From positions 1,633,099-1,697,098 of the forward strand of contig NW_006281100.1 in assembly GCF_000203795.2 (NCBI RefSeq): a stretch of DNA of 64,000 nt, read 5' to 3'. The DNA comes from Batrachochytrium dendrobatidis JAM81. Its lineage: Eukaryota; Chytridiomycota; Chytridiomycetes; Rhizophydiales. This document shows positions 24,238-37,144 of this stretch, piece by piece; positions within the stretch are counted from its first letter, which is position 1; each line of letters opens with the position of its first letter. A program made the translations under genes and the position numbers. Below the pieces are notes generated by a model that was not told the DNA's origin, ran no database searches, and saw nothing but the letters and a program-made list of their open reading frames with translations.

Positions 24238-27219
24238 ATGGGAAAACCAAAAAAATCAACAAAAAAGTTTCTTAAATTAAGACTTAAAGATGAACTGACT
24301 CGTAGGAAGCAGCACAAGGAAGCTACAAAACATCTGCGTAAAAATAATGCAGTCTCGGATCCTAAAAACCAAGAATCTGTACAACGTAGGTGTATTTTAT
24401 TGCAGTGTTGGGATTCTATGATGTTGAAAATTTAATTTTATTATCGTTTTAGAATCCTATAATGTGTTGTGGTTTGTGCAGATACTAACTGATTTCAACC
24501 GATTTGTTTGAACATATCAGACAATGAAGACGACCAAGACAATGAATCAAATGCCAGTTCAGATGCTGGTTTTGGTCCATCTTATCCTGGACAAAATGAG
24601 GATTCAACCCTGATTGATCCATTTCAAGAGGTATTGTTTTTTGATTGATTTTTAAATTCAAGATGGTATTTACTAATCATGTCTTGATATTTTAGGAATC
24701 CGATGAGGAGGATGAGGATGCCAGTGAATCCGATGAGGATATTGAAAACATGCAAGACGAGGATTTTGATAGTATTGAAGATGCCAATGAAGCTGATGAT
24801 GACGAATTAGATGAAGATGCCCTGTCACACGTTCAGCAGATGGAGTTGCTCAAAGTCAAAGATCCTAAATTTTATCAATATTTGCAAGAAAATGATCAGC
24901 AGCTGCTGAATTTTGCCGATTTAGATGACGATCAGGAAGAACCTCGAGTAGAAAAGGCCGAATCCGATTCAGAAGACTCCACTATTACTGTTACACCTGC
25001 TATGGTTAAAGAATGGAAATCCAAGCTTTCCAAAGTACGTTGTTGCATTGGATTGATGATGTGAATTGGAACTGTCACTAACTTTTGTCAACTTTGTGCT
25101 CAGCAAAAATCCACAAAGTGCATTCATAAAGTTTTACTTGCATTTCGAGCAGCAGTTGTCATTGACAATGAAACTGAAACCAATTCCAACTTTACATACC
25201 GTATTGAAGGAGAAAAAATGTTCAACACGGTGGTTCTCATTGCCCTCAAGTACTCTCCTATCGTGTTTGACCATGCCTTGTTTGGATCAAAGAATGATAA
25301 ACCAAGGTACAATTGCTTACAGACTGATGACTTTTATTTTTTAAATTCGTGTATTGCTTACACAATCCAATGCATACAGAAAAGGACTTCCATCTGGTGC
25401 CAAAAAGTGGAAACTCATCCATAGACTTGTCAAGTCTTTTCTCATTGCCACCTTGAAACTCATGGAGCAGATGACAGACATGAGCATGCTGTCGTTTATA
25501 CTAAAGCAGTGTGAGAGCGCAGTCTCTTATTTCGCCTGTTTTCCAAAACAATGCAAAGATTTTACTAAACGCATTGTAAACTATCTTGCATTTGCTGAGC
25601 AAGAGCAAGTCCGAATTATGGGATTCCTATGTTTGCGTCGTCTTGCAATCGCCGCTCCTAACCCGAATCTGCAGACTATAACTAAAGTATGTGTTGTGTT
25701 AAATGACATGTCGTTTGTACATTGACTGGTTTGAATGAAACAGTTGACATTAACTTTATTTTTAGCAAGTTTATTCCGCTTTTCTCGAGGTTGCTCGCTC
25801 GACCAATGTGCACACGTGGACTCATGTTGACTTTATGAGCAACTGTATAGTAGAACTTTGTGGAATCCATCTCTTTACAACGTATCAGCTTGCATTTGTT
25901 TACATCCGACAAATGGCAATCAAACTGAGATCGGTAATCATTACCAAAACAAAAGATTCGTATAGAACAGTCTATAATTGGCAGTTTTTGCAGAGTATTC
26001 GCATGTGGAGTCGAGTGCTGAGCACATACTGTGATCGAGCACTTGGAAAAACCAAAGAATCTGAGATTCTTCAGCCGCTAATTTATCCTCTGGTGCAAGT
26101 AGCCATAGGTGTAATCAAGTACGAGATTTATTTTATATGTTGACTGCTTTTTCATGGCTTGAATGGCAAACTGATTTTATTATTTCTTTACATCTCAGAG
26201 TCAAACCATCATCCCGATACTTTCCATTCCGAATGCATATCATCAAGGCACTTATTGAGTTGATGGAAAAGACGGGAACCTTTATCCCAGTTGCGGCATA
26301 TCTATTTGACATACTGCACAGTGCAGAAGTTTCTGGAAAATCCAAGCCCTCCACTCTCAAATCGCTAGACCTGCTATTGACTATTCAGGCACCTAATTCG
26401 TACCTTGGAACAAAAACGTACCAGCGCGGTTTGATTAGCGAGACTGTGCACATCCTGTTTGACTATTACTCCAACTTTTCTCTGTCCATCTCATTCCCAG
26501 AGATAGTTATTCCAGCAATCATTGAGGTATAAGAGATTGACGTGTTGACTGTATTGAGTACGACACTAATGGTTTCTATCAACACTTTAAACTTTAGCTT
26601 AAACACATGACTAAAAACAGCAAAGATGTGAATCTAAACAAAACGCTGGGCCAGTTGACAGAAAAGGTATATACAGAGGAATGTGTTGTTAACATGCAGA
26701 GAAACGATTCTAATACCAACTATGTCTTGATACTGTTGTGCATAATAGCTTGAGCAAAACAGTGCATTCATTCAGGAAAAGCGAGTAGGACTTGATTTTG
26801 GACCCAAAGATATGCAGCGAACTGAAGAGTTTCTTGGAGATCTTGAAAAAGATAGCACACCGCTTGGAAAATTCAATGCTGCACGACACAAAATGCGCAT
26901 TAGACAAAAGCCTGAAGACAAGTATGTGCCCAGCAACGAGGACGATGAAGAAGATCAAGAAGAAGAAATTCTTGGCAGCGAGAGTGAAAACTCCAACGAG
27001 GATGAAGCAGAAGAGCCAATTCACGATACTTCAAAACCCAATGGTGCTGGAACAAAACGCAAGCATGGTGAATCCAAACCATCCATGGCCAAACCTACTG
27101 AATCTGGCAAAAAGATCAAGACTGCAAAGCAGGCTAAACCTACCAAGAAAGCGAATGATTATGAAATTGATGGAGATGAAGATGTTGTGGACGATTTTGT
27201 TCTAAGTGACGATGAATAA
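24238..27219 (+). CDS. NOC2: Nucleolar complex protein 2 (60S ribosome biogenesis)
   Basis: NOC2 forms complexes with NOC1 and NOC3 and carries pre-60S particles from nucleolus to nucleoplasm. The start MGKPKKSTKKFLK is basic, as expected of a nucleolar protein. A long acidic stretch (24540-24960; runs of DEEDED and DDDELDED) precedes the helical repeat core. Core marks are FRAAVV, FNTVVLIALKYSP, LPSGAKKWKLIHRLVKSF, RNVYNWQF-like RTVYNWQFLQ, and FPFRMHIIKALIELMEKTGTFIPVA. The C-terminus is again charged, with KR-rich segments and a final DDFVLSDDE. About ten exons; the last (from about 26750) covers the acidic and basic tail. The ATG at 24238 is preferred over a TTG-started extension at 24172. 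Confidence 0.95.
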
Positions 27220-27450
27220 ATTCACGATTAGCATCTCCTGTTTAAACTATATGTAACGACATCATGATTGATCAACTGCTGAGATTTAAAATGCATTCAG
27301 TTAAATAACACCGATCAATAAGATGATTTTAATCGACTGTTTTCATTTGAAACCACAACACTAGGGAGAGTCAAAGTAGACTAAAGGTAGAAAGGGATGG
27401 CTTGTCAACTTGAACAAGTCTAAACTTCGAGGTTCTGACAAGACAATCGT

Positions 27451-28016
27451 CTACATTCCACGCAGGTATTTTCCAACTACACATGAAAGTCGGATTAGAA
27501 TTCCAATCACAAGTTTGAAGGTGGATCTAATATCAACTTGACATCCAACATACCAATATGGAGAATAAAGACCGATGCGATAAAAGTAAGACTTCCAACC
27601 AGTACAACGACAGGATCACTGAATACATCAAACAATACAAGAGTTTAGTAAAAGAATGTCAGTCTTAGTTTACTTCAAGTACATGGTTATGAAGCCATGA
27701 AGGATACGTGCTGTACACCATACACTTTTACACCGGGAGAGTCATCCATGTAGATGCGCATCATGGAACCAGGCTGAGTTGCAGGCCTGTTTGAAGCACT
27801 CGAAGATGAGGCTTTTTGGGCAGCAAGTCTACGACGAATGCCAGCTGCTGTTCTTGATGCTGCAACATTGGGTGAATCGGCCTGTAAGTCATGAAATAAA
27901 AACTAACATCAGTATCAAGTCTATAACAACGACAATAAAATATTCCTGCTCTATATCACTCTTGCCATGTCAATGCATTAAGCTACTACCATGCTCTACC
28001 CACGACTGCTTACCAT
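27451..28016 (-). CDS. SEC61B: Sec61 translocon beta subunit (Sbh1 type)
   Basis: Tail-anchored subunit of the ER protein-conducting channel. Four exons: 28014-28016 (the ATG alone), 27724-27881, 27554-27618 and 27451-27476; 83 residues. After the Ala/Ser-rich cytosolic part (AAGIRRRLAAQKASSSSAS) come the family signature SMMRIYMDDSPGVKVDPVVV and the single membrane helix VLVGSLTFIASVFILHIVGKY. The protein ends LRGM. All three introns are GT-AG and phases agree (0, 2, 1). The first exon contributes only the initiator codon, so the first intron begins directly after ATG. A 348-bp open frame on the plus strand here is a shadow. Confidence 0.93.
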
Positions 28017-28458
28017 TTTTGTTGTTGGTAAGACTTGCACTTGGTTTGGATTCAACTGTTTCTATGTCACGGGACTATCCAACAGTTCAATTTGTCAACA
28101 ACTATTCAATAACTATTCAACAATAAAACATGAAAATGTTTATATTTCAATCTAATAAGATTACACAGTTGTTGTTTTAGATTGTCATACAAACTCTATA
28201 TAGGAAACACCAAGGATCGTGTCAGAACAAGATCAAACAAGATCTTGCATTGAATCAAGAGAATCAATCAATTAGATTATCGTCGTGGTAAAAAGACACG
28301 AGCAATGGGATGATTCTGTTATTCAAATCATCAATTTACTGATATTTACAAGAGCAACACACAAGTGTGATTGAATGAGATTTATGCAAGTACTTTCAAA
28401 CACATGATACACGATGGTTGTTGACAACTCTTCATTCATTTCCATTGTCATACTATCA
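28017..28458. other. Intergenic region between PMM stop and SEC61B start
   Basis: 442 bp without a recognised gene. Both neighbours are on the minus strand, so this should hold the SEC61B promoter and the phosphomannomutase 3' end. It contains short AT-rich runs and a repeated ACAAGATC near 28223-28240. Confidence 0.35.
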
Positions 28459-29898
28459 CTAGCTTTTAAAAAAAAGTTCCTTGAGAATCCTCTCAGTGTC
28501 TGCAGGCGACTTGACACTATGTCCCTTGACGCTCGGGTGTGTGTAGATTTCAAAATCATTTCCTCCCTAAGCAATTCATACAACAGTATTAGATTGACAA
28601 GGTAATTCTGATCATCAAAGCAATTTGAATAATAAATATTACCTTGTCTGTCTTGTCACCAAAAAAGTGAATCTCCTTGAAATGGTCATTAGCAACATGC
28701 TTGAGACAGTAGGTCTAGTAATTGAAGGCGTGTTAGTATCACCATTAACTCATAAAAGTGATACAGTTATATTAAACCAACACTTGCCTTGTCCCAACCA
28801 TTGGGAACAACGTCAAATGAAATTTGACCACCTGTAACACGATCGCCATGCTTGTAGTTAGCAGATATGTTACACTCTGCAATCAAAATTTACATACCAA
28901 TAGTATACGACAGATTGTAATCAGCAAACTCGGCTTTGAGTGCCTCAATAAACTTGGTTCTCACATTGGTTGTCTTGTAAGTATAAAAAATTGCATAGAC
29001 AATGTAATTAGCTTCACACACAGGTCGTTTAGAGTTAAAGTGGCAAAACAGAATATAACACTTACCTTGTCAAGAGCCTCAAACTCGCTTCTTTCTGGAT
29101 GGCTAGCATTACCATCAAATTAAAAATGTAAACTCGCAATTTAGGACATCACACGCCAAGTGCATAATCAATGCAGTAATAAAAATACCTGCAGTTACGA
29201 CCGATTGGCGATACATTGATCATGCCAGTTCGAAACTCGATAAAAGTGCCTCGCTTTTTAGGAAGATCCAGATCAGCGATATATCGAAGAATAAAGTTGG
29301 CCAGTCGTTTGTATTTTTCCTCTCCAAGATACGAAAGGAAGCTCTAATTCCATACGATATAATGAGTTGTCAGCAATGGTAGTAACAGACACTGTAAATC
29401 TACACGAGGACATTGTACGATCAGAATCGTAGATATTGGTACTTACTTCAGAGGGAAGACGCTCTCCCTTGCGGAATGCGGTCAAACCATTTTCAGAAAA
29501 TGCATAGTCAAACAGGTCGACAGCTAAGAATTGGAATCCACAAAATGAAATAATAATGTAAAGGCCAGGGGTGAACAACAGACTCAAACCAACATGAATT
29601 CTAAACAGTCAGCCAATGCATTGTAAACTACCATTTTCACCCAACTGTTCCTGTTGCTTGACTAGATCAGATCCACCAACAAACCCAATGACAACCTTTT
29701 TACGAAGCTGTTGGAGTAACTCCTTGAGCTCAGGAGAAATAACCTAATTCGGACAAAGCAAGTTAAAGATGGAACATGACTGCTGATATACTGAATCACA
29801 ACAGACAGTAGGATTACTTTTCTAGCAGGAGTCAGAGTTCCATCCACATCAAAGAGAACCAAAGTGGTTGGAGTTTCTTTTTCAGTCCAGCAGTTCAT
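28459..29898 (-). CDS. SEC53: Phosphomannomutase (Sec53 type)
   Basis: Converts mannose-6-phosphate to mannose-1-phosphate, feeding GDP-mannose for glycosylation and GPI anchors. HAD-superfamily fold: exon 1 (29818-29898) carries [11 protein letters not shown] with the nucleophile Asp and the acid/base Asp two residues on. Exon 2 (29632-29743) has [10 protein letters not shown] and [16 protein letters not shown]. The next exon (from 29523) has [13 protein letters not shown]. Later exons give [39 protein letters not shown], a HFFGDKT motif and the end [18 protein letters not shown] with [13 protein letters not shown]. Length near 250 residues as usual. It is the catalytic alpha-phosphomannomutase family rather than the bacterial phosphohexomutase type. 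Confidence 0.95.
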
Positions 29899-30149
29899 TT
29901 GTAGTGTTTAGATGAGCAACCAAGAACCAAGTAGATCCGCAAGTGCAGGACGACTACGAGCACATTGCTGTCATCACGTGTAGCAATGGTTTCCTACTTG
30001 GACTTTGTTTAAACTACTTGCAATAGTAAATTAAAATACCATGAAAGGTATGACTTTATAAATACATTGAATACACTATTTGCTAACATCACTCTTATCT
30101 TGGGTTGATAATGGACGTGTATTGGCATGCATATCTTGTCATTCAATTG
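29899..30149. promoter_or_regulatory. Divergent region between PMM and the RPGRIP1L-like gene
   Basis: About 250 bp between the phosphomannomutase start and the first recognisable coding bases of the plus-strand gene. One CACGTG lies at 29975-29980. An ATG at 30111 could be the start of the next gene but does not splice cleanly to its first exon, so the boundary is open. Confidence 0.35.
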
Positions 30150-33100
30150 GAATTGTATAGTAGATGCATACGAATCATCATTCATACTGAAAGACGAAAA
30201 TATCCAACTTAAAAAACAACTAAGAGAAAAAGAAGATGCTGCTAAAAGGTCGTTTTAATTACTTTTGGTTTAGTTGAATACCGTCTGTGTTGCTCACCAT
30301 TGTGTTAATGTCTGGATGATATAGATTAGCTACAAAAGTTCAGAAACTAACCCAAGATTTATCACACCAGCGTACAACTGGCGTTTTACAGAGTAATTTA
30401 AATGTTTAATGATTCAAATACTTGAAACTTCTATACACACTTTTACTTATAGTTGCATTCGATTCTAGAATACTCTGGACCGAGGGAACCAGATATAAGC
30501 AGAAGAGATGCACGAGATACACAGGAGCTTGTCAACGAACTTCGAAAACAAGTCGAGTATCTTGGAAAAAACAATTCAACGCTAAAGACTAAACTTGGAT
30601 TTTTTAAAACACTCCATGAAGCTGAAACTCGAAAAAGAACACCTTACGATCATATTCCTCCTCGTGTGGTCACTGTAAGTCGCATTAATTGGTTCAAGCG
30701 TCGTGTACAAGATTGTTCCAACATAAAATACTAATTATACACACTTGACTATTTAGTCAAGTCGAACACCAGCTGGAAAAGGAATTCGTCATGGGTAAAT
30801 AAATACATGCACAAGTATTATATCTAGAAAAACGCTAATCAACATGATCATACTCTTTAAACAATGCCATCACAATTTATTCAGTAAGTTACAAAATGTG
30901 GTACCCAATATTTACGATTCAGATGAATTTCTAACTGTACGATCATCCATGTATGTAGCTTTAAAAGTACTACTCCAACACAAAACTACGAAGAGTTGAC
31001 ACTAGAGCTACAACAACAGTAAGCTCGTTCACTCATAAACTTTACAACATATTTACTCTGTGCAGTCAAACTCAATCCATGTCAACACTATTGTTTAATT
31101 AGACAGCAACTGATTGGAGCGTTACGAGGAAAATTGGCGGAAACAGATCGTGAATTGAAAATATCTAAAGAATCTGTTGATCAGATTCAAACAGACCATG
31201 CAAAGTGAGTGTCAGTGCGTAGTTTGTAATTTATTCAGTGTAAATTCCAGCAAGAATAACCAAGGCTGATTTAACTTTTTTTAAATTTATATTCTAGAAA
31301 GCAGCATCAGGACGATATTGATCGAATGGCCTTGCAGTTTGAAATCAACGAGCAAAACAAACACATTGCAGGGATTAAAGAAAAATACGATTCATTAGAT
31401 GAAGCGCATCGACTTCTTACAGCATCTCATAATGAACTTGCCAATGTTAGTGAAGATCTAAGCAAAAAATTGCAAGTTGAGAGGCAAAAGGCAGATCATT
31501 TAGAGCATACTTTGCAAAATAGTGCAATTCAGCATCAAGCAGAATCAGAGGTGAATTGATTTAATTTGAAAAAATATCACATCGTGAAACTCGGCAAAGG
31601 TGCTAACCACAGTATTTACAAACGTTTAGCTTTTGTCAATAATAGAAGATTTACGCAAGGAAAAGTGTCTGGTTGAAGAGGAACTTCAAAAAGTGTTGAA
31701 AATTCAATTCAATACCAATCGTAGTCAAGAGTACCAGCAGGAAATACTAAAGCTTAAACGACAGCTTGCTGATTATGGAGTCCAAGTTCAGGGGTTACTG
31801 GATGATAAAGTTGGACTAAACAAGAACGTTGAGGATTTGAATGGTGAGTGGTTTTACAAATTGACTAATTGCCCACAACTTCAACCCAAATATTGACTTT
31901 TTTTGTTGCAGCCAAATTAGAACAGCTTAAAAAAGACAAAATAGATTCAGATGCATCACTATATAATGCGCAACATGAAATTGAATCTCTCAAAGAGCAA
32001 CTAAAACTATTTAGTCGTAATGGTGAAATCTCTTTAAATGACATAGAAGAAGCTCTTACCATGGTCAGGCTCAAGCGCGAACGAGGATTAACACTTGATT
32101 TCTTAATTCAGCTTGATACGGCTGCCAAAGTAATGCATTTAAATGTGTTTTTAACAATGATTGGCATTTTATTGATATCGAGTATCAATACACTTGAATA
32201 TAGGATACCAAGGCACTTCAACTTCTTCGCGTTCAGTTTGCAGATTGTGCACAGGAACTGGAGAAATCAACTAAATTACTGATGATCCAAGAGAGTATCA
32301 ATCGCGATTTGAAAGTAGAACTTGCACAGTTTCAAAAGCAATTCACTTGCTTGAAAAATGAGTACGGTAAGCAAAACAAAGTATTCAGTTTTATTCAAGT
32401 AGTATGCCATTGTAACATGTGTTGTATTTAAATTTCAGAGCTGCGCCTTGAAGAAGATTCTCAACTACTAGATCTTCGTGGTCAACGTATTGCAGCACTT
32501 GAATCTCAAATCAAGGACATAGTATATGGCGTAGCAAAATGTAAGTTTAATCAAATTATGAGTAAAAAGGTATTGCCGGGCTATCTGGTTTAATATTTTT
32601 ATAATCACTAGTACCGCCAGGAATTGATTTCCCGAAACAGGATGACGTATCATCATTTGACTCGCTTGTTCAGGGTAAAAACACTTGATTGTATTATGAC
32701 TAAAGTTGTATGAGCTACAAAAAGCAATAGCCAGACATTTGTATTTTAACTAGTGAATTGTTGTTTGTAGGTCAAACCGCTATAGAGATCAATATTGATA
32801 CAGGACTGTTTTCAAAAGAGGGACAACAACATTTACTACAAACTTTGCCTGTTCTTCAAAATGTTGGAGACAGTATCACCATGTTTGTTGCTGTCGACTT
32901 TTTCGAGTTTGAAACCGAGTTTTCTGGCCTTGGTTTGTCATGGAAACCACGGTTCAACCATACCATGAGGTGGATTATATAATTTGAAAACAACTGGCTT
33001 GTAAAATTGAACATTTTACTCAAATATCTTTATGCACAGATTTAATATCAATGCAGATGACTATCTGTTATCCTATCTTCAAACACGACGTGTCACGCTC

Positions 33101-35175
33101 AAGCTGTACTACACCAACGCAACCGACTTTTTTTTACTTGGGCTATGGTTTGTATAAATGCTCTATTTGAATTGATATATAAGAAAAGTGCATCCAACTG
33201 ACAATGGTTACAATGATTGCCAACAGTCAGGTAAATCTAAAAGAGTTTTTGGATGTTGAAGCATGTACTAAGCGAAAATACTATGCAGATATTATGGCGG
33301 CGGACAAGGTTAGAGTGTTATTAATTCCATCTTGCTTGTTGAAACTGGCGTAAAATTGATTGCTGCTAAACCAGTGCATTGGTAAAGAATACAATTATAG
33401 GAAAGCTTGATTTTACGGTGCAGATGCTAGTACCAATGACACTTGCAGTTCGTGCATTTAAAGAGCGTACAGTGGCTCTTAATCTATTAAAAATTAATGA
33501 TTCGACTGTCAAATGGTAATTGAACACCCTCGAGTAGACAAAAACAGTTTGGTCAATATGAGTGCTTGTAAATATATGATGTTACTGATACAATTTCCGC
33601 GATTTATCGTGCTTATACATCATAATATTAGGGACACACATAAATCTCGGGAAAAACTAAATGAGCTTGTGATTACTTTAAAATCTGGCGAATTTCTTAA
33701 AACTGGTCCTACTACTGGAGAGCCAAAAATATATGGAGTCATTTTCTTTGGATTTCATACTCCTGTATTTACCACTGTATGTAACTGTGTTGTTAATGAT
33801 AATTGAATACAACTGTAACTCACCTGGTTTTATTTATTTTTAGCCGACTGTCTGTGGAACACATATTCCAACTTTCAACCTTGTGCATACGATCCCGTTG
33901 ATTATGTCTTCTGATTTGGATCGGTATCTAAGAACTGAAAAGGTGATGCATGCTCAAGCCCAAGCTTTGCCATTTGACTTTTAAAAGCGTGTTCGACCTT
34001 TTAAACAGTTGAATTTTTGTTGATAAACTGTAGTGTGAGATTGTGTTTTGCGATGAAGACTATGATATATTCTATGGAAAAGCCACCATATATCTTGACC
34101 CGTTATCTCGCGGTGAGGCTATTGAACTTGTTTCGGAGCTACAGAGTGAGCGTGGCTCGTCTTGTGGAACCATTTCACTGTCTATGAAATGGAAAGATGA
34201 GTATTTCATTGACGCGACGCCGGTATGCATATTCAGTATTGAGCATCTGTTTTACTAGCTGTTGAAATAGCTTTGTTACTAAAATCAACATTGGGGTTTA
34301 GATTGTTTCACTTTACGAGTTTCAACGCAAAGTAGACGAACCTCAACTTGCATCATCTATTGTAATGGGTGAGCCCGATGAAAAGCAAGCCTGTCAATCC
34401 GATCAATCACCTTTGCCTCCTTTACCCGTGGTAGCACTTGAAAAGATCAACGACATGCCATTATCTGATCAGGATAGAAAGCTTATTCCGCATACTAGCA
34501 GTGTAAGTGCATACAACAATATATTGGTGGGTAATGATTGACAGAATATCAGATTGCTTATCAACTATGTAGATACATGTCAAGGTTCATAGTTTTGAAA
34601 TGGATTTGGACAATCCTGCAGTGAAAACGTATTTTTCAAACATAACTCAAGTATTTGTCAGTTTTGATTTTCTGGGATATCCACTCGAAGATATGGAAAC
34701 CAAATCAGTTGTTTTAGGAGATTCCAGTATCGTATCATTTGACTATTCCAAAGGTAAAACACTTGAAAAACGTTTAAAGTATATAAACTGTCTAACATGG
34801 ATTGATGCCATTTAACGGATAGATTTTTTACTGGATGCAACATCGCATTCCAAACATCGACATGGATTGATTGAATTACTAAAGTCGGCAAATCGTGCCA
34901 AGGATTCAGCCATCAAGAGTCCTGAGATTGCATTTACAATTGTACAAGAACCATCTGATGTGCAGAATGGGAATGAAAATCAAGAATGTGTTGATGTTGG
35001 TTTCTGTACGCTCGGCTGGGATTTTCTTGTTCAAAGTAGTGCATCCAACAAAAATGGACCAATTGAAGTCAAGTTGGCAGCAGTCGATTCCAGTGGTTTA
35101 TTAAATCTCGGAAACCTCTTGGTTTCTATTCACATCAGTGAGGATGTTTTTCAAGGGGCAGAAGTCGGAGCCTAG
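30150..35175 (+). CDS. RPGRIP1L: RPGRIP1L/fantom-like ciliary transition-zone protein
   Basis: Scaffold of the ciliary transition zone, the gate at the base of cilia and flagella. The N-terminal half (to about 32,550) is coiled coil: DENIQLKKQLREKEDA then LATKVQKLTQDLSHQR, matching fantom's DENxLLKxxxxKQEDKIKRMATKL. YDHIPPRV corresponds to the conserved short motif after the first coil, followed by long Glu/Lys/Gln-rich helices. Two C2-type regions follow: INIDTGLFSKEGQQHL...FFEFETEFSGL (32760-33140) and TVCGTHIPTFNLVHTIPL (33840-33930) with FCDEDYDIFYGKATI. The C-terminal domain (34570-35175) has SFDFLGYPLEDMETKSVVL, the RPGR-interacting-domain pattern. The start codon is not established; the first clear exon begins near 30152. 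About 18 exons. Confidence 0.85.
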
Positions 35176-35200
35176 TTTTATTAGCAAGGTATTATTTGCT

Positions 35201-35223
35201 ACGGTATTCACGTAAAATGGAAC
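35201..35223 (-). repeat. Dispersed repeat, half copy D
   Basis: Minus strand reads GTTCCATTTTACGTGAATAC then CGT: an exact match to the left two thirds of the consensus, with the right end (CTGTAA) missing. Confidence 0.65.
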
Positions 35224-35466
35224 ACTTGTATTTATCTTGCAGTCACTATTCTGCTTCAAAATAAACAGTGTTTGAGTTTTTGTTATACTTTCTACTACAC
35301 ACTGCGTTTTTTAAACAACCTCCATCATATGATGTTGGCAATTAAACTCTTTGTTGTATCGAAAAGATTTGGATACGTCCACACTCTAGTTCAAGTGAGC
35401 AAGGATGACACATTTCAAAAACACGATTGTTTCGATATGAATCACACAATGCTTGTGATGAAAGAA

Positions 35467-35518
35467 GACTGAACAAGTGGAGTTTACAGAAAGACTAAAC
35501 AAGTGGAGTTTACGGAAA
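35467..35518. repeat. 26-bp tandem duplication
   Basis: GACTGAACAAGTGGAGTTTA-type unit occurs twice head to tail (35467-35492 and 35493-35518) with two base differences, in the FA2H upstream region. Confidence 0.75.
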
Positions 35519-35674
35519 TAAGCGCGGAGAAGACCGGCCAATTCAGGGAATTCGATGAAATGTTATTAGTAAATTGGTGGAAACTGGTGGAAACTGGAGC
35601 CAATCATGAGACTGCTTTGTCAGGGTTATTAATGTTCCATTGTGTGAGTACAACTTGGAACATCTTTCAACACT

Positions 35675-36977
35675 ATGACTGTGTCAACCACATTTTTTAC
35701 TCTTGAAGAGGTTGCTGCAAACCACAGTTCTAAATCACTCTGGGTCATCAGAAACAACAAAGGTGACTTGCATCTTGTCGAATGCGTATTTGCAGTTGGA
35801 CACCACGCATTGCATTCAATGGTCGACAGTTCAACAATAGTAGACTAACTCGATTTGTTGCATATCAGTGTATGATATTACTCATTTTATAGATGACCAT
35901 CCTGGCGGTGGTGAGATTTTGTTACAGTTTGGAGGCAAAGACATTACCCAAGCCATGCATGACCCAAACGAACACATGCACTCCGAGTCTGCCTATGATG
36001 TGCTGGAAGACTTTTATATTGGCGAAGTTGTCCAATCTCAAAGAACAAAAAAATCCCTAGTTAATGATACTACTGCCTCCAACAAGTCTGTGGATCCTTT
36101 TATTGATATTCACAAGCCCATGGTTTACCAAGTTTGGACCAGTAATTGGTCCAAGAGCTATTATCTTAAAATGGTTCATATTCCTCGCCACGCCAAGCAC
36201 ACTGCTCCCTTCTTTGGAAGTAAATATCTAGAGGTGTTTACCACCACTCCCTGGTGGCTTATCCCTATCTTTTGGGTTCCCATTGCATCATACTGTATGA
36301 TAGATGCCTTAAGAACCCTGTCTCCAAAAGTCGGTCTTGCCTGCTTTATAATGGGCCTGCTTAATTGGACTTTTATCGAGTATGGGTTGCATCGCTTTTT
36401 GTTTCATGTTGACGAGTATTTGCCCGATAATCGGGTTGGCATCACGATGCATTTTTTAATGCACGGAGTCCATCACTTTTTGCCCATGGACAGGTATATA
36501 TGATAGGGATCTAGTACGGGTTTTGGTTGTATATAAATGTACTGATATTTATGCGACTTTTATTTTCAGATGGCGTCTTGTCATGCCTCCTGCTCTTGGC
36601 TTCGCCTTGGCATACCCTATATGGTGGCTCTATGTTTTGAGCTTCCCTGGAGGATTTGGCCAAGGCATGATGTCTGGATCCCTGATTGGCTTTGTCATTT
36701 ACGATTTGATACATTGTAAGCTTTCTACTTTTACGAATATTTCACTCTTGAAAGCAGAATTTAGCTTTCAGATATCATTGCATAGCGACACCTTGCTGGT
36801 CTATATCACTAAACTTTTTGACGTGTTTTATTAGATTACCTTCATCACGGCGGTCAATTCATTTCTCATCTCAAAGAAATGAAATCGTATCATATGGACC
36901 ATCACTATAAGGACCCTAATCTCGGTTTTGGAATCACTTCCAAGTTATGGGACTACCTTTTTTCTACCACTCTCTAA
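35675..36977 (+). CDS. SCS7: Fatty acid 2-hydroxylase (Scs7/FA2H type)
   Basis: ER enzyme that 2-hydroxylates the fatty acid of ceramides. Exons 35675-35762, 35869-36493, 36570-36715 and 36835-36977 give 333 residues. The N-terminal cytochrome b5 domain (residues ~1-90) shows HPGGGEILLQFGGKDIT with the first haem His, and a second haem His in the segment NEHMHSES. The hydroxylase half has four His clusters: EYGLHRFLFH, HFLMHGVHH, YYLHHGGQF and YHMDHHY, which bind the di-iron centre. Hydrophobic pairs flank them (LVMPPALGFALAYPIWWLY, SLIGFVIYDLIH). Length is somewhat under yeast Scs7 (384). The start MTVSTTFFTLEEV fits the b5 domain start. Confidence 0.95.
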
Positions 36978-37144
36978 ATCATACTCGACCTTATTTTTCA
37001 TTGAATATATCAAATAAATATAATTTTGATTACAACTGTTGCTTGACAATATACTGCACTGCACGGCATTTAACCGTGTTTTGGTAATCAATTTAAATGC
37101 AGCTTGAGACTTTATTTTAGCAATTACCAAGCAGAGGAATGGGT

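Larger units (their letters stand above)
35176..35674. other. Intergenic region upstream of FA2H with short tandem repeats
   Basis: 499 bp between genes on the same strand. It contains a reverse copy of the dispersed repeat (35201-35223), a 26-bp unit repeated twice (35467-35518) and a 10-bp unit GGTGGAAACT repeated twice near 35577-35596. Small open frames here show no protein character. Confidence 0.5.

Noticed and set aside
27779..28126. 115-codon plus-strand frame
   Set aside because: Antisense of SEC61B exon and its first intron.
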